DNA of 64,000 bases from Myrica gale. Its lineage: Eukaryota; Streptophyta; Magnoliopsida; Fagales; Myricaceae. The notes below the pieces were generated by a model. It did no database searches and was not told the origin of the DNA. It worked only from the letters and a program-made list of their open reading frames with translations. Position numbers and translations under genes: made by a program. This document shows positions 44,420-61,274 of this stretch, piece by piece. The DNA lies in NCBI GenBank assembly GCA_963930655.1, contig OZ005620.1, positions 21,209,001-21,273,000 of the forward strand, read 5' to 3'. Every line of letters begins with the position of its first letter. Position 1 is the stretch's first letter.

Positions 44420-46561
44420 CGTCTACAAGGGAGGAAGATGAAGTTTCTGTTTTATGCTAAAGGGGTAGGGACTAAAGGTTCAAATTTATATGAGTTTGTC
44501 CCTTTGGCTTCTGGTGTGAACACCAAAATTGCACATAAAAATTAGTAAATATGCTTTCTTGAAGACTTGGGTAGCTGGCCAATGAAACTCCGCTTTTATT
44601 CTCTGTTCTTTATTACTACATATTAGGAGATTCTTCAAGCGCACACCGCGTGGCAAAAGGACGGGAGGGAGGGAGGGGAGGGGATGACGGCCTGGGGCCG
44701 TCTTCGGACGGCGATTAAATGGGAGATCGAATAAAGCCATCCACATGGTGACACGTGAGCATATGCTTAGTTTGCGCTGTTTAGAGGGTATATTACCAGG
44801 AATATACAGGCTTAGTGAGGTCATTTTGCGGCGGCAAAAAGGCAGTAACGTGCCTGTGTGAACACCTTCTTTCCAACGCGCTAATGGATAAAATGGCTGT
44901 TAGGACGTTAGGAGGTAATTGCTTTTGCCACATTTACGAACCGACCCACCAGAGTAAATATCTAATGGTATTTATTTTACCTTTTTTAAAAAAATTAAAT
45001 AAAGTAATATAACTTATAAAGTTATCTACGAAGTCAATAAAACCCATCGACGCTGGGAGGTCGTATTGGCGGTCAATGTTGGGAGATACCTCTTATTGAA
45101 TGATTCGCTTTATAAAAATTGAGAGAAATTAGCATAATTTTTTCAACGAGAGATTGGAAGGTTCTTTGAAAAAATGGAGTGAATGAACGCGTGAACGAAC
45201 TTAGTGGGAAAGACCCATGGGTTTCTTGCAGGTTTCGCTTGTCAAGGAAGTAATCCAAGCAGAAAAGCAAGGCACAGGGCATTAAACCCAGATCAGCAGT
45301 TAGGATCTAGAATATCTATTTTTTAACTTATGACAGAGTCCGAAAAAGGGGTCAGCTTTGGGTAGAGTTGGGGAGCGTTTGCTGCTAAAAGGAGTGGGGG
45401 CAGGGATGAGTAATCTCCAAGCAATGCTAAATGTGTAAAGGCTGGGCTTTCCTTTCCCTCCTACGTTAGCAAATTATGTCCTTAGCTTTTGCCTCAAAGG
45501 GTAGAATAAAGTGTTTCTGACAGAGATCATCGCCATGAAACCCTGCAAAAATAAATAAAGGGCTTGGAATATTAAACCCGGTTCGTGTCGGTGACCATAT
45601 CCTTTAAATGTGCCTGTTCTCGACCCCGATTATTTACAGCAATACCAGCTGGCCAACCAGTAAAGCTCACTGCTGGGCGGTTGGGTCTCTTGGGGCGTCC
45701 AAATTTAATTCTCTCTGTTTCGATTCTTTATTTTTTGTAGGACTCATCCGTGAAGCCCTTTTCTACTTATTCCATTAACTCCTTGGTGTAGAATCCTTGC
45801 AGATCTCAACTTGCGCCCAATAACTCAATTGGCAGAAGTTGTAGAATTTCATCTTTTAGGCCTCCAACAATTACTTTCAAATCTAACTTTCCAGCAGATA
45901 ATCTGGATACTAAAATCTACCCTTAAATGCTTCCCAGCTATCCACCATGAACCAGTGAACGTATCCTCAGATTTATTCCAAGTTGGTCCGACCGTCATAT
46001 CCTTGCAGGCTGCAGCTTTCAACTTAGGCCCTTAGTAACTCCACTGTAAATGCTGAATGTTGATCTATCACGTCACCACAATTTACATTCATGATATTAC
46101 TTCCTGCAGACGAATCCAATACTAAATCCGTAATTGATGTATTCCCAATTTCCACCATTAAATCCTCAGTGTTTTGAAGCATCTTAGGTTTGCGTGTTCT
46201 TCAGAGGCACGCATACCAATAAGTAGCGAACCCAGGAATGGATCAGTAATAAATCACCCACAAGAGAGTAGCATGGCCCTGATGGGATTTTGAAAAGGGT
46301 AAAATTGTCAAGACAGAACATTAAAAAAAACGAGACTTTTTTGTACATAGTTATGTAGCTCAGTTAATCATTTCCTTGATTACTAGTAGTTTGACACAGA
46401 AAACAACCTCCACAAAATCACACACCATGCCTAAACATATTTACATGTAAGTATCGGCTAAAGCTTGTAGTTCCAGCATAAGGGACGATACTGAAGTAGT
46501 TCAGGATGCAACGTGTTCAGAAGAGATGGATACACAGACAAACTGAATCCTAAAGATTCAT
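44420..46561. other. Intergenic region with an unassigned minus-strand open segment
   Basis: Mostly non-coding. On the minus strand, two adjacent open stretches at about 45850–46210 read NTEDLMVEIGNTSITDLVLD (stop after VELLRA) and, in another frame, TWNKSEDTFTGSWWIAGKH. They resemble decayed exons, perhaps of a kinase tail like the neighbouring MAPKKK, but I cannot identify them. Confidence 0.3.
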
Positions 46562-51629
<5,068 letters not shown>

Positions 51630-52752
51630 TCGATCAAATTCGTCACCATTTCTCAGGATAAACTCAATTATCTTCTCAACCATTCTCTTTAAATCAGATG
51701 GAGGCTCAAGAACAGGTAGTTCAACTGCGGATTTGCTCAGCAAAGATGCCTGTGACTTGTCACCAAAAGCATTTAAGGCATCACCTTCTTTTTTAGACCC
51801 ACTAGTATTTCCGACTGCGCCAATGAAACGATTCCGTTTTATGATGGGAGCTTTCTGTTTCAGAATAGATATGGAACCCTTTACAGACACATCCTCTTTC
51901 CCAGAGACATCTACAAAAGATTCTGCCTGCTCCGATCCATGAGAAACAGTTGCATTACCAACATCAACAGCCACCTCAGATGGATTTCTTTTAGATTCAG
52001 GAACATCTTCAGTTGCACCATCCTCATCCTCTCCAGACCCATATACAGAACCAAGAATAGACAAAGCACCACCACTCTGATCAAGCCCACCATCAGTATT
52101 GTTCTTTTCTACTGGAGATTTCCTATCACTGTCAGGCTTGAGAAGCTCTGGGTGATCAACGAGAAACCGAAAGTAGGCATGGAGATGATGATTAAGCATC
52201 AAGAACCCAAATGTCGGGTTGTCCCCCTGTTTGACCCTCAAAACAATTTCTGACTGCTCGCCATGATTGCTAACAAACATAGCAGTTCTTGCAATGATCT
52301 GATGTAACTTCTCTGTTGGTGGCTGGAAAAACAGACAACAGAAAAAGTATTTTTTTTCTTAATATGTAAAATTTGCAATTGTAGAGTTTCCAGAAACACA
52401 GAATTCGTACTAAACAACTGCAAGATTAACCCATCAAGTCTCACATATATATGGATAACCATAAAGAGCAACAAAAGAAGTCTAGGAAGATATCCCTCAT
52501 CCAACTTGCTGTCAAGTAGTAAAGACTCCTAACAAAGCAACATGTTTCTATCATCCTAATCCCACCTGCACGCCATTTGTCAGACATCAAAAGGAAAAAG
52601 GTGCTCGGATGGCAACCTTGGTTCACAAGAACTTCATCCCTGCTCCGAGCATCTGAAACTTAGACATTGTAAGCCTTAGAATAACACATGCATCTTAGAC
52701 AATTATCATTTGTCCACATTGGTCAAGATCAAAAAAGAAACTTTCCAAGCAT

Positions 52753-53693
52753 TTTTTTTTTATAGGTAAATAAAAGTTTTATTAAAAATAAAAAAGAATT
52801 AACAGTATAATAGGTTGTACTTAAAACATCTAAAACATACAAGCTAGAAAGCTACAAAAATCTAGAAGATCCAAAAACGGAAACCCCAAAACAGCATTAG
52901 ACCAAAGGAAAAGAGACTGTAACATGTGACTCTTAAGACTCTCCATCGTTGAAGCTTGGTTCTCGAAACAGCGAATATTTCTTTCTCGCCATAAACACCA
53001 CCAAATACAGGAAGGTATCATCCTCCAAACCACCAAATCTGTTGTGTCGTCAAACTTCCTCTTCCAACATCTCAACACCTCAACCACCCTAGAAGGCATA
53101 ACCCAAGAGAAGTTCAATATAGATAAAATATGTGACCACAAACATCGAGCAAACGAACAATGAAGTAGAATATGATCAACAGACTCCTCATCACATCTAC
53201 ACAAATAACACCACTCTGTCAAGCAAATACCCCTCTGCCTCAAATTATCTATTGTCAAAACTTTCCCATGAGTAGCCTCCCACACAAAGAATGAAACTCT
53301 TGGGGGTGAAAAAGTCCTCCACAACTGTCGCCAAGGAAAATCCACAGGAGTAGCCCCCACCAGAATCCTATACATAGATTTAACAGTAAACAGCCCACTC
53401 TTCGATCCCCCCCAAATTACTCTATCAGGAACTCCACCTCTAACCTTGAAAGAATGTAGAAGGTTAAAGAACGTCGAAACTTCATCTAATTCCCAATCAT
53501 TAAACGGCCGGATAGACTGTATATTCCACACAAGCATGCCAGAGCTAACCTCAATACAATTGTCCACTACCTCCTCCTTACAAGTGGATAACGAAAAGAG
53601 ATGAGGAAACTCTAACATCAATGCTCGATGACCACACCAACAATCGTACCAAAACCGAACTTTACTCCCACACCCCACCAAAAATTTCACATT
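52753..53693 (-). mobile_element. 5'-truncated L1-type LINE (zf-RVT end of ORF2)
   Basis: Perfect 13-bp target-site duplication ACTTTCCAAGCAT at 52740–52752 and 53694–53706. The poly(A) is a T-run at 52753–52761, after ACCTATAA in sense. The coding part keeps the ORF2 C-terminal zinc-binding region: VRFWYDCWCG, FTVKSMYRILVG, FPWRQLWRTFSPPRVSFFVW, CYLCRCDEESVDHILLHC. It is uninterrupted for about 290 codons, so the insertion is fairly young. It lies in intron 2 of the pseudogene. Confidence 0.93.
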
Positions 53694-55519
53694 ACTTTCC
53701 AAGCATATTAAGAAAGCCAAAGATGTAAGTTTACACAAGGGCAGATACTTACTAGGTCTTGAAGTAAGCTCTCTGGTACTTGGAAGGAAGGACAAAAACC
53801 AGACTCAGAGTCATTGTTCTTTTCCTCAACGGATTCATTTTTGTTCCCATACGAAAAGGCAACAGCATTATAGCCACCAGCATCCACCTATTTGGCACCA
53901 TCTTGTAAACCTGGAAACAAACATAAAAATAAAAGATATTTCAAAAAATAAATCTAAACCCGAAACTCAACCCAACCGGGTTTCAGAAAATACTATATGA
54001 TAAGGCTTTTTTATTTTTTAGCATTGACAAGAAACTAAAAAGAGGTAAGAATATCCTTACTTGTCTCTCTGAGATATGAAACTTTTCCAAACTATATAAT
54101 CCTGAAAAGGGGGGAATTTTTTGCAAAAAGTGTAATGTTGATACAAACAAAACACTAACTCCCATCACTCAGCCCACCTACAGCTGAAGAGGGATAGCAC
54201 AATACAAATGTTCTCCTCTGAGAGGAACCCCACTTTACCAGAGCATGACATGCATCCGAGCGCAGGATGTCAGAAGGGTCATTTAATGGCCTGTAGCTAA
54301 GGAATGTGTATTGCCTACATTTTAAGTTCTATAGCTTAGTGTAGGAGTCCACCAATGAGGCACTGATACATAAAAACTCGTTGGTTGACCTTTTTCCTCT
54401 CTGAACTTCAGAATAGCAATGCCAAAATGGTCAACAATGATCAAATAAACATTAGACAGGACACTCAGGTTTTCAAGTTAAAGCCAAAAAAAAATGTACT
54501 GGTTAACCTCGCACCACAAGGCATTAATATAAGGTTAATGTAACACCTGCTGGTTAGAATTATTAATCTAACCCACCTACAATCATATTCAAGTCTCAAA
54601 ATGTAACATTTGTCCATTGTTCACATTCATAAGTTTTGCTTCCTTTTGGTCCCCAAGTAAATCATCACATTAATTAATTGTACACATCAACAAAAATTAA
54701 TTGTAAATTAAACCATTACATTTCTATTTAATCCTTGAATGTGCATAAAACAAATTAAAAAGCATAACCATGATGTAAACTCAGACAAAACAAAGCAAAT
54801 TAAGCAATCCCTTTCCAATTCAAGAAATATGAAGCAATTATATACTGAAAAATTACAATAAGTAGACAAATGATAAATTCAGTTCTCAACTTCTCCCATT
54901 ATTCGGGCAATAAAAAAAATTTAAAAAATTAACACCTTGATCCCACGAAGCAGCACAAAGCTATATGATTAAGTTTATCGTAAACTATGTAGCCGATTCC
55001 AACTTTCCACGGAAATGTTAGTTCCACTATATAGGGATTTCACAAAGCTGAGCCATAATTTCAGCCTTTTCAAAAACGAAAAGAACATCATGAATCATAG
55101 AATCCATCAATTTATTTCCACTGTTTCCACTATCTCCTCAACAACCAGTTGGACGTACAATACAATTTTAATACCCCCCAAATTTCCCCTAATTCCACTG
55201 GAAAATGACATTCAACCTCTTGTATTCCTTCATTTCGTCAGCCCAAAGTAAAAAGTAAACAACTAAAAAAAAGTTAAGAGAGGAAGTTCTTGAAGTTTTA
55301 AGCAAGAGTGCTGAAGCAGAAGTTGTCGTGAATATAATAAACATAAAGCAATAGTAATCTACCTTGTTCTTGTTCATCATCAGATGGAGACGGTAAATCG
55401 AGGTAACGCTCGTGATCGAGCTCAAACTCCAGCGAGGCATCGTCGGAGCGGGAAGGAGATGCCGAACGTCGTAGCGGTCGATAGATAGCGAGTTCCAGTC
55501 GACGAGCGCGTCGCTAGAG

Positions 55520-57082
55520 CAGTGGCGGAATCAGGACCAAAATTCAGGGGGGTCGAATTCTAAAGACGAAATGACAAGAATATTTTTTCTTTATAATGTT
55601 AAAAATTGTCTTACAATTACAATATCAAAAATTAAAGAATAAAAGCATTAAAAATATTACAATACATGTATTGTGTTATGTACTGCGACTGAGAGGTGAT
55701 AATTGTATCCTACGATTTTGCATCTTTTGAAAATGTTGCAAAACGACTTCGTTCTCAATATCCATAAAAACATCATGCTCAATGTGCACTACCATGTAAT
55801 CATTCATCTATTCATCTCTCATGCTATTACGCAAATCACTTTTGATAATGTTCATGGTAGAAAATGTTCTTTCAACGGTTGCAGTCGCAACTGGTAAGAT
55901 CAATGCCAACATAACAAGTCGATAAACTAATGGAACAATATCATCTGGACTAAACGTAATGCGAGGTCTCTTTGAATTAATATCTGTTTCGGAACTAGTA
56001 GCCACGTTAGGAGTATTAGACGACTCCACGCTGCGTGCTCTTGTGACAAACTTATCCATTATCTAAATAAAATAAAACAAAGTGAATGTATCAATATATT
56101 ATATTCCAGAGACCAAAAGCCATGTGAAGATGCAAATACATGTGGAGATGCAAAGTGAAATCTCCTGTTCATAAACACATGTGGAGATGCAAATAAACAT
56201 GCAAAATAGTTCGGTGATATCTTGCATTTTGAAATATAAACCCTTAAATCATAGAAAGATCTATAAGAAATTCTATCTAGCTCTTTAGAAAAAATGAATT
56301 AAACCCTTAAATCATAGATGACAGCCAATTCCACAAAAGCAAAATAGTACAACAGTTGTCAAAATATGGAAACAAGCAATTACTGGAGTTCTAAAAAATC
56401 AAGCTTTCATTGGAGATATCATATCAGTAAAATCAAGTCATCATACAGCAAATTTCTTTGGTTTGTCTAATTTTCAGTTTCAATTTCGTAATAGCAATGG
56501 CTAAGAAGTCACTAACACCTATCATCTGTTTATCAGAATGGATACTACCACACATTTTGTAGGCTTCATCACTGCCAATTTTCACATCTCTAAAGAAAAT
56601 AAAGAGTCAGCAATCAGAATCCTCGACATGATAAGTAAATGTAAATTACATACAATCATGTACTTAGAATATACTCTATCATCCCTTCAGATGTCACACT
56701 CATAATTCTCCCATATATTCATGTTAAGTGTAGATTGCTACTTTTCAAAATCCCAAAGTAACTATAATCCAAGGAATTTAATGATCTGTAATTCACCTAC
56801 AAAAGATTTAAATGATATTAGAGTATGAAAGAGTAACACCCACCGTACGCATCACATAAAAGTAAAAGGACAGAATGCCAGAATGGTAATTCTTCCTGAC
56901 TCATCTTTCTCAAATTTCTGACCCACATAAACCACTTCCAGATCACTGCGCAAGTCTGTAATGATAGTTGGCCTGGGCCTGAGCCTCAGGAGTATCGGGC
57001 CCAGGCCAACTAATTTAAAAAAAAAAGAGTAATGGAATTTTTTTTTCTGGTGGCGTGAGATCGCTACCCCTCCCTTCCGCCA
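55520..57082 (-). mobile_element. Non-autonomous hAT transposon (about 1.56 kb) inside an exon
   Basis: The left border at 55520 begins CAGTGGCGGAATCAGG; the right border ends TTCCGCCACT at about 57082, with the last bases lost. The host exon reads CTCTAGCG on one side and CTCGAG on the other, consistent with an original 8-bp duplication CTCGAGCG. Inside, on the minus strand (55700–56059), the transposase N-terminus (MDKFVTRARSVESSNTPNVA) is joined directly to the C-terminal dimerisation part (LPVATATVERTFSTMNIIKS). The core is deleted, and one TAG follows RDE where a Trp codon is expected. Confidence 0.87.
56967..57010. repeat. Perfect 13-bp hairpin within hAT element
   Basis: GTTGGCCTGGGCC at 56967–56979 pairs exactly with 56998–57010. 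The 18-base loop itself contains TGAGCCTCA, a small palindrome. Confidence 0.9.
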
Positions 57083-57156
57083 CTCGAGTTGATAAAGGCG
57101 GCAGTAGCATGGTCGTCAAAGAGCAGCGCGTGGCGCCCCACCACCTCCAGATCCAC

Positions 57157-58548
57157 CCTTCCTCAACCTTTTGACTGGACAAGAGATTGTATAGCAAACC
57201 ACACGGAGAAAGACACAGACAGACAGGGTATAGCAACTTGGAGACGTGACAGACGTCCAATGTTTTCCGCCGATTTCGCGTGGGCTTCGCTTCTTGCCTC
57301 TTTGTGTCGAAAACGTTTTATAGGTGAAAGGGGTAAAAACTGGCGTACAAATTTGGACCCTTCCAAACCTTTCTTTTCTTTTTCGAAGTCCTTCTCACCC
57401 TGCTCAAAAACAAAAACCCGCTCTTTTTTATTCAATATTTTGACTATAAAATTTTTTTATTAAAATAAATATATTTCAATATTTTTAATTTTTATACCTA
57501 TTAACTTTATTTTTTATAAACTCTAATAAATCTTAATAAAATAAAAATTTCCAAAACAAAAAAACATGTACTAAATTTAAAAAATAATACATAATTAGTT
57601 TTATTAAAAAATTAAAATAATAACTTCTTAAATTAATGTTAAAAAAATTAAATTTTTACGTAACGATTCTAATTGAACGAATAGAATCGTTACGAGAGGA
57701 GTATATTTTGAAATGAGTTGTAACGAGTTAAAATTTATAAAATATTTAAAAATTGAATAAGATTTTATAAAAACAATTATACTTTATTATTAAATCCCCA
57801 TTAACACTTGTTATTATAATGACTTATACATTGCATAATTTGGGAAGTAGTTTTGCCACCAGTGATTTTTCCAAAAGAGAAATCCTTGATTAGTAAGGCA
57901 ACACGAATCGCCACTATAGGTCTCGACGAAGTTATAAAACTTGCGGATAGGTAGATAACTTGGGCATTTCATTCAAAACCGATCTAATTTCTTAGATTTT
58001 AACTTAACTTATAAATTTCCATATTGATAAGCTTCTTGAAAAAGAAACTTGTACACTTTCAAAAGATCGACGAAACGAATTATATTTTTAGTCTTTGACT
58101 CTATCGTAGAAATGTCACTTTGCTCTCTAAAAACAAAAGTTTTTCCCTCTCTCTAGTATCTCGTTCATCTCTAAGTATCTTCTTCGGTGGCGGGAGGCAT
58201 TCTAGCTTCTCCCTCCTCTTTTTCCTGTCTGATCTGCTTTCCAGTAGCCGAGTTCTCTAATAACCCCTCCCCCTCGGTTGTTTGTTGGGGTTCCTTTCAA
58301 ATGGAATGTAAGGGTAGATCTCGGCTCATTTAGAGGTTTCCGGCAACCACGATTATATAAAACTCTTACAAACAAGAAAGAAAATGAATAACTAAATCAT
58401 TTGGAATAATATTTAGAGCCCAAGATGGAAAATGAATGTAGAAACCACTAAACAGACTATAATTTCCTTTTCCGGCCTTCACTTACTTGAAAAATTGCAA
58501 AGAATTTGAATCTCAATGAATTGAATATGTTCTTTTTGCTTTTTGTTC
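57157..58548. other. Intergenic DNA, very AT-rich
   Basis: After the pseudogene 5' flank, DNA of about 57430–57830 is extremely AT-rich. No gene recognised; a short pyrimidine-rich block at 58140–58290 resembles the 5' block of the retroposon family, but no full copy is present. Confidence 0.5.
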
Positions 58549-59001
58549 CTAAGCATAATTGCAGTGGCCAAAAACACAAACGCTTCCGTTGCTGCACCCC
58601 TTGCTGCATCCACCGCAATGCTTCCCATTGACTGATGGATTCACACATTTCCCATCGCAGCATATTTGATTGTACTGGCATTTCTTACCACACATCCCGC
58701 AGTTAAGCCTATCGGTCGACACGTTAACACACTTATTATTGCAGCAATGGGGTCCTGGGCTTCCCTTAACGCGACAAATCCTAGGGATCTTATTACAGGT
58801 CATCAATCTGGGAATGCGTGAACGTTTATGCGAGAGGAAGCGGCCCATACCTACCAAGGATGAAGATAATAAATCTTTGTTTCCACTAGGCACTTGGTCA
58901 TACGAGCTGTGTTCATTTTCTACGCCTTGTGGCAATGCTGCAACCCAGAGAAATGTATCCATGAAGACAATGACAGTCAAGAACAGCTGCATGAGCTTCA
59001 T
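58549..59001 (-). CDS. STIG1-like secreted cysteine-rich protein
   Basis: Single exon, 150 residues. A signal peptide (MKLMQLFLTVIVFMDTFLWVAA) is followed by a variable basic linker with RFLSHKRSRIPRLMTCN, then a C-terminal domain holding 16 cysteines (PHCCNNKCVN, CGMCGKKC, ICCDGKCVN, HCGGCSKGC, CVFGHC). This spacing is the STIG1 (stigma-specific protein 1) signature. Family members are secreted; tomato and tobacco STIG1 act in stigma exudate and pollen-tube growth, and relatives bind cell-wall or membrane lipids. Which role applies here is unknown. The ATG at 59001 gives the normal length and places the signal peptide correctly. Confidence 0.93.
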   Translation of the reverse strand: MKLMQLFLTVIVFMDTFLWVAALPQGVENEHSSYDQVPSGNKDLLSSSLVGMGRFLSHKRSRIPRLMTCNKIPRICRVKGSPGPHCCNNKCVNVSTDRLNCGMCGKKCQYNQICCDGKCVNPSVNGKHCGGCSKGCSNGSVCVFGHCNYA

Positions 59002-59047
59002 GTCTAGAAAGAGAGAGAGAGAGCAGAGAGTTAAGAGGAGAAAGAGC

Positions 59048-59115
59048 TTTTATAGGATTGAAGAAGCTGGCTGAGAGAGGGAGGTGACTTTTTATAGAAA
59101 ATTTGAGAGGGTTGG
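59048..59115 (-). promoter_or_regulatory. STIG1-like core promoter
   Basis: On the coding strand a CTATAAAAG TATA box lies about 50 bases upstream of the ATG, and a second CTATAAAAAG about 90 bases upstream. Further upstream, CATGCATG motifs (near 59125–59142) match RY elements. Confidence 0.5.
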
Positions 59116-59149
59116 AAGGTTATCATGCATGTTTCATGCATGTGTGTTT

Positions 59150-61274
59150 TAATTAATCTTCTTAGTGGAGTGGTCCAAATTTAGATGCCGTTTAATAAAC
59201 AAACCAAAAAGAATTCCATCTTTCATCCTTCTGCAAAAGAAAGTATAGTCTGTTCGATCCGTCGCTCAAATCGTAAACAAAATGGTCACGAGGGACAAGG
59301 AAATTAAGCATATAATTTGACAAAGTTGTCAAAGTCTCTTTGACGCGTTGCCTAGAATTTCGTTCTAATGTCACTTCTATTATTTAGTGATTCTTTTCCT
59401 AATATCCAACGTGAAATGCTTTCTCCATGAGCTATTCATGAACACGAAGTCAAACCATTATTTCGTTAGGCAACGCGTCTTCTCTCTCTCTCTCTCTACT
59501 TTGAGTGCCTAACATCAATATGCCAGATACTGATTCGGCCAGAGCTACCATGGATAATATGGGGCTTAAAAAATCACATTTGGGGTACTAATTAAAGTAC
59601 CAAAACAGTTTTCATATTCTTTTTTAGCTACGAAATATACGACCAAACCTGAAAGAGAAAGTTACGTACTGAAGAACTCGTGTACTCTTTATACGTCGCA
59701 TGAAACTGTTTTTTTTTTTTTTTGAAGATATTTTGGTTTTCCAAATAGAAATACCATTCCTCTAATAAAGCGGGCTTAAAAGTAAAACAGGAAATTAAAA
59801 TTTCCAATTGAAGATCTTTCCTGACTAGTGTCTCCGGTAGGCCTTAGCTTGGATATGTAGCAAAGCATTTAGGTGTGGATTGACGAACACCCATGTTCGA
59901 AGTTGGGTCGATTGGAAATTGGGCGGAGCGGAGTAGTAGATGAAAAAGGCTGGGCTTGGGCGGGACCGTTTTGCCCTTAGCAATTTGAGCCCAATTAAAC
60001 AAAACCCGATGGTCCGATAGCTCTGCAGAGTACAGAGGCTGGCTAATCATGCTAAAGGGTAGGGGAATATTTGCATGCTCTGATTTTCCAAAGTAAAGGT
60101 AAAGATTAGAAGCATTTTATTGGTTACTTGGGTAAAGCATATATAAAAGGGTGACATGAAACACGAGCTATGAGCTTTCTTTTATCAATTTTCTCGGACA
60201 GAAACATGATTTGCGTGGTACAGGTGTATACAGATACATATACATATTATATATATATATATATATATATACCCCCTATACCTGAGGTCATACAGATGCA
60301 TGTGGCTTCAGCTTTTAACAAGTCTCTAGCTACTTTTGATTAGTTGTTCCCAAAAGTACTTAGACAGTACTCGTATGTTATCTCCCAGTTGCAGCAAGGA
60401 TTCATGCAATCACATGGCGCTGCATCTTCTAGCCTAAAAAGGCTGCATTTGTACTCTTTCTATTCATAGAGATCATATGCCAGAAGATCCAAATTGTTAT
60501 GTCTTGCCTGAGGATTCAAACACCTCCTACATGTGTTTTTCTTCTACAAATCCAACATTTTTCTTTGTGATCAAGTATCAAAAGTGGTCTCAATATTAAG
60601 CAGCAAATCACATATTCTTTGTAACAAGCACAGAACAGTATTTAGCTGAAATGGTATAGCAACTTTAGCAGCTGTTGGGACCAAGAACTGTAGATTATTC
60701 TTTAGACAGAAAGAGCAAAAAGTATTTTTCTCATTTGAGAGTTCCCAAAGATTAACAACACTGACAAAAGTCTGAGGAATTAAAAGAAAGCAACTGCGGC
60801 AGTTGCTTGGTAATCAAGTAATGCATTTTCGGATACAGATGACTCTTTGGTCCACAAATCATTTTGCATATGATCCATTCGATCGTGCTTTTAGACTGTT
60901 GGCAGAACTCTAAAGGAGAAGTGTCCGCTGTCAAAGAGGTCAGTGAAACTTAAGGCTAACACTCCTCCCAAGTACTAGTTGTTGTTTGCTAAATGCTAAG
61001 CATAATCCTTTACATGTTTTTGCCTTCTGGGTCAAGTTGTGGATAATCACGGCAGAATAAAGCTAATTAAGCATGTCCCTGGAACCTCTGTTTAGCTGAA
61101 CAGCAATGGAGCGGCCAATGAGAAACTCCGGATAACTTCTTTGCAAATCTTCCTTTCAATGATGGAATAAAGTCGGCTTCTTTAAGGTCATTATATATAT
61201 ATATATACCTATGGTAAAACTATATTCGTAGGTGCATACCACAATAAGCAAACTAAGGAGACAATTGAAGAAAC
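59150..61274. other. Intergenic DNA between divergent STIG1-like and b561 genes
   Basis: No gene recognised. Contains (TA)n tracts at 60248–60272 and 61194–61206, the latter about 70 bases before the b561 ATG and a possible TATA region. Confidence 0.5.

Larger units (their letters stand above)
51633..57156 (-). pseudogene. Suppressor-of-white-apricot (SWAP/SURP) splicing-factor pseudogene, split by two transposons
   Basis: Pieces, high to low: exon 1 first half 57083–57156 (DLEVVGRHALLFDD…FINSS), exon 1 second half 55363–55519 (DALVDWNSLSIDRYDVRHLL … LEFELDHERYLDLPSPSDDE), exon 2 53753–53910 (DAGGYNAVAFSYGNKNES), exon 3 from 52322 (PPTEKLHQIIARTAMFVSNHGE, the SURP motif, and IIKRNRF). Lesions are many. 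The start is GTG. A hAT element splits exon 1. A frameshift lies near 55445–55455, and a TAG at 53888–53890 replaces a sense codon before VDAGGY. An L1 LINE sits in intron 2, and the homology stops near 51633 after RNGDEF. The second SURP and RS-rich part are missing. The intact family acts in pre-mRNA splicing. Confidence 0.88.

Noticed and set aside
52830-53795. A 321-codon frame taken as one gene
   Set aside because: It is the ORF2 end of a truncated LINE plus flanking host sequence; the 13-bp duplication separates the two.
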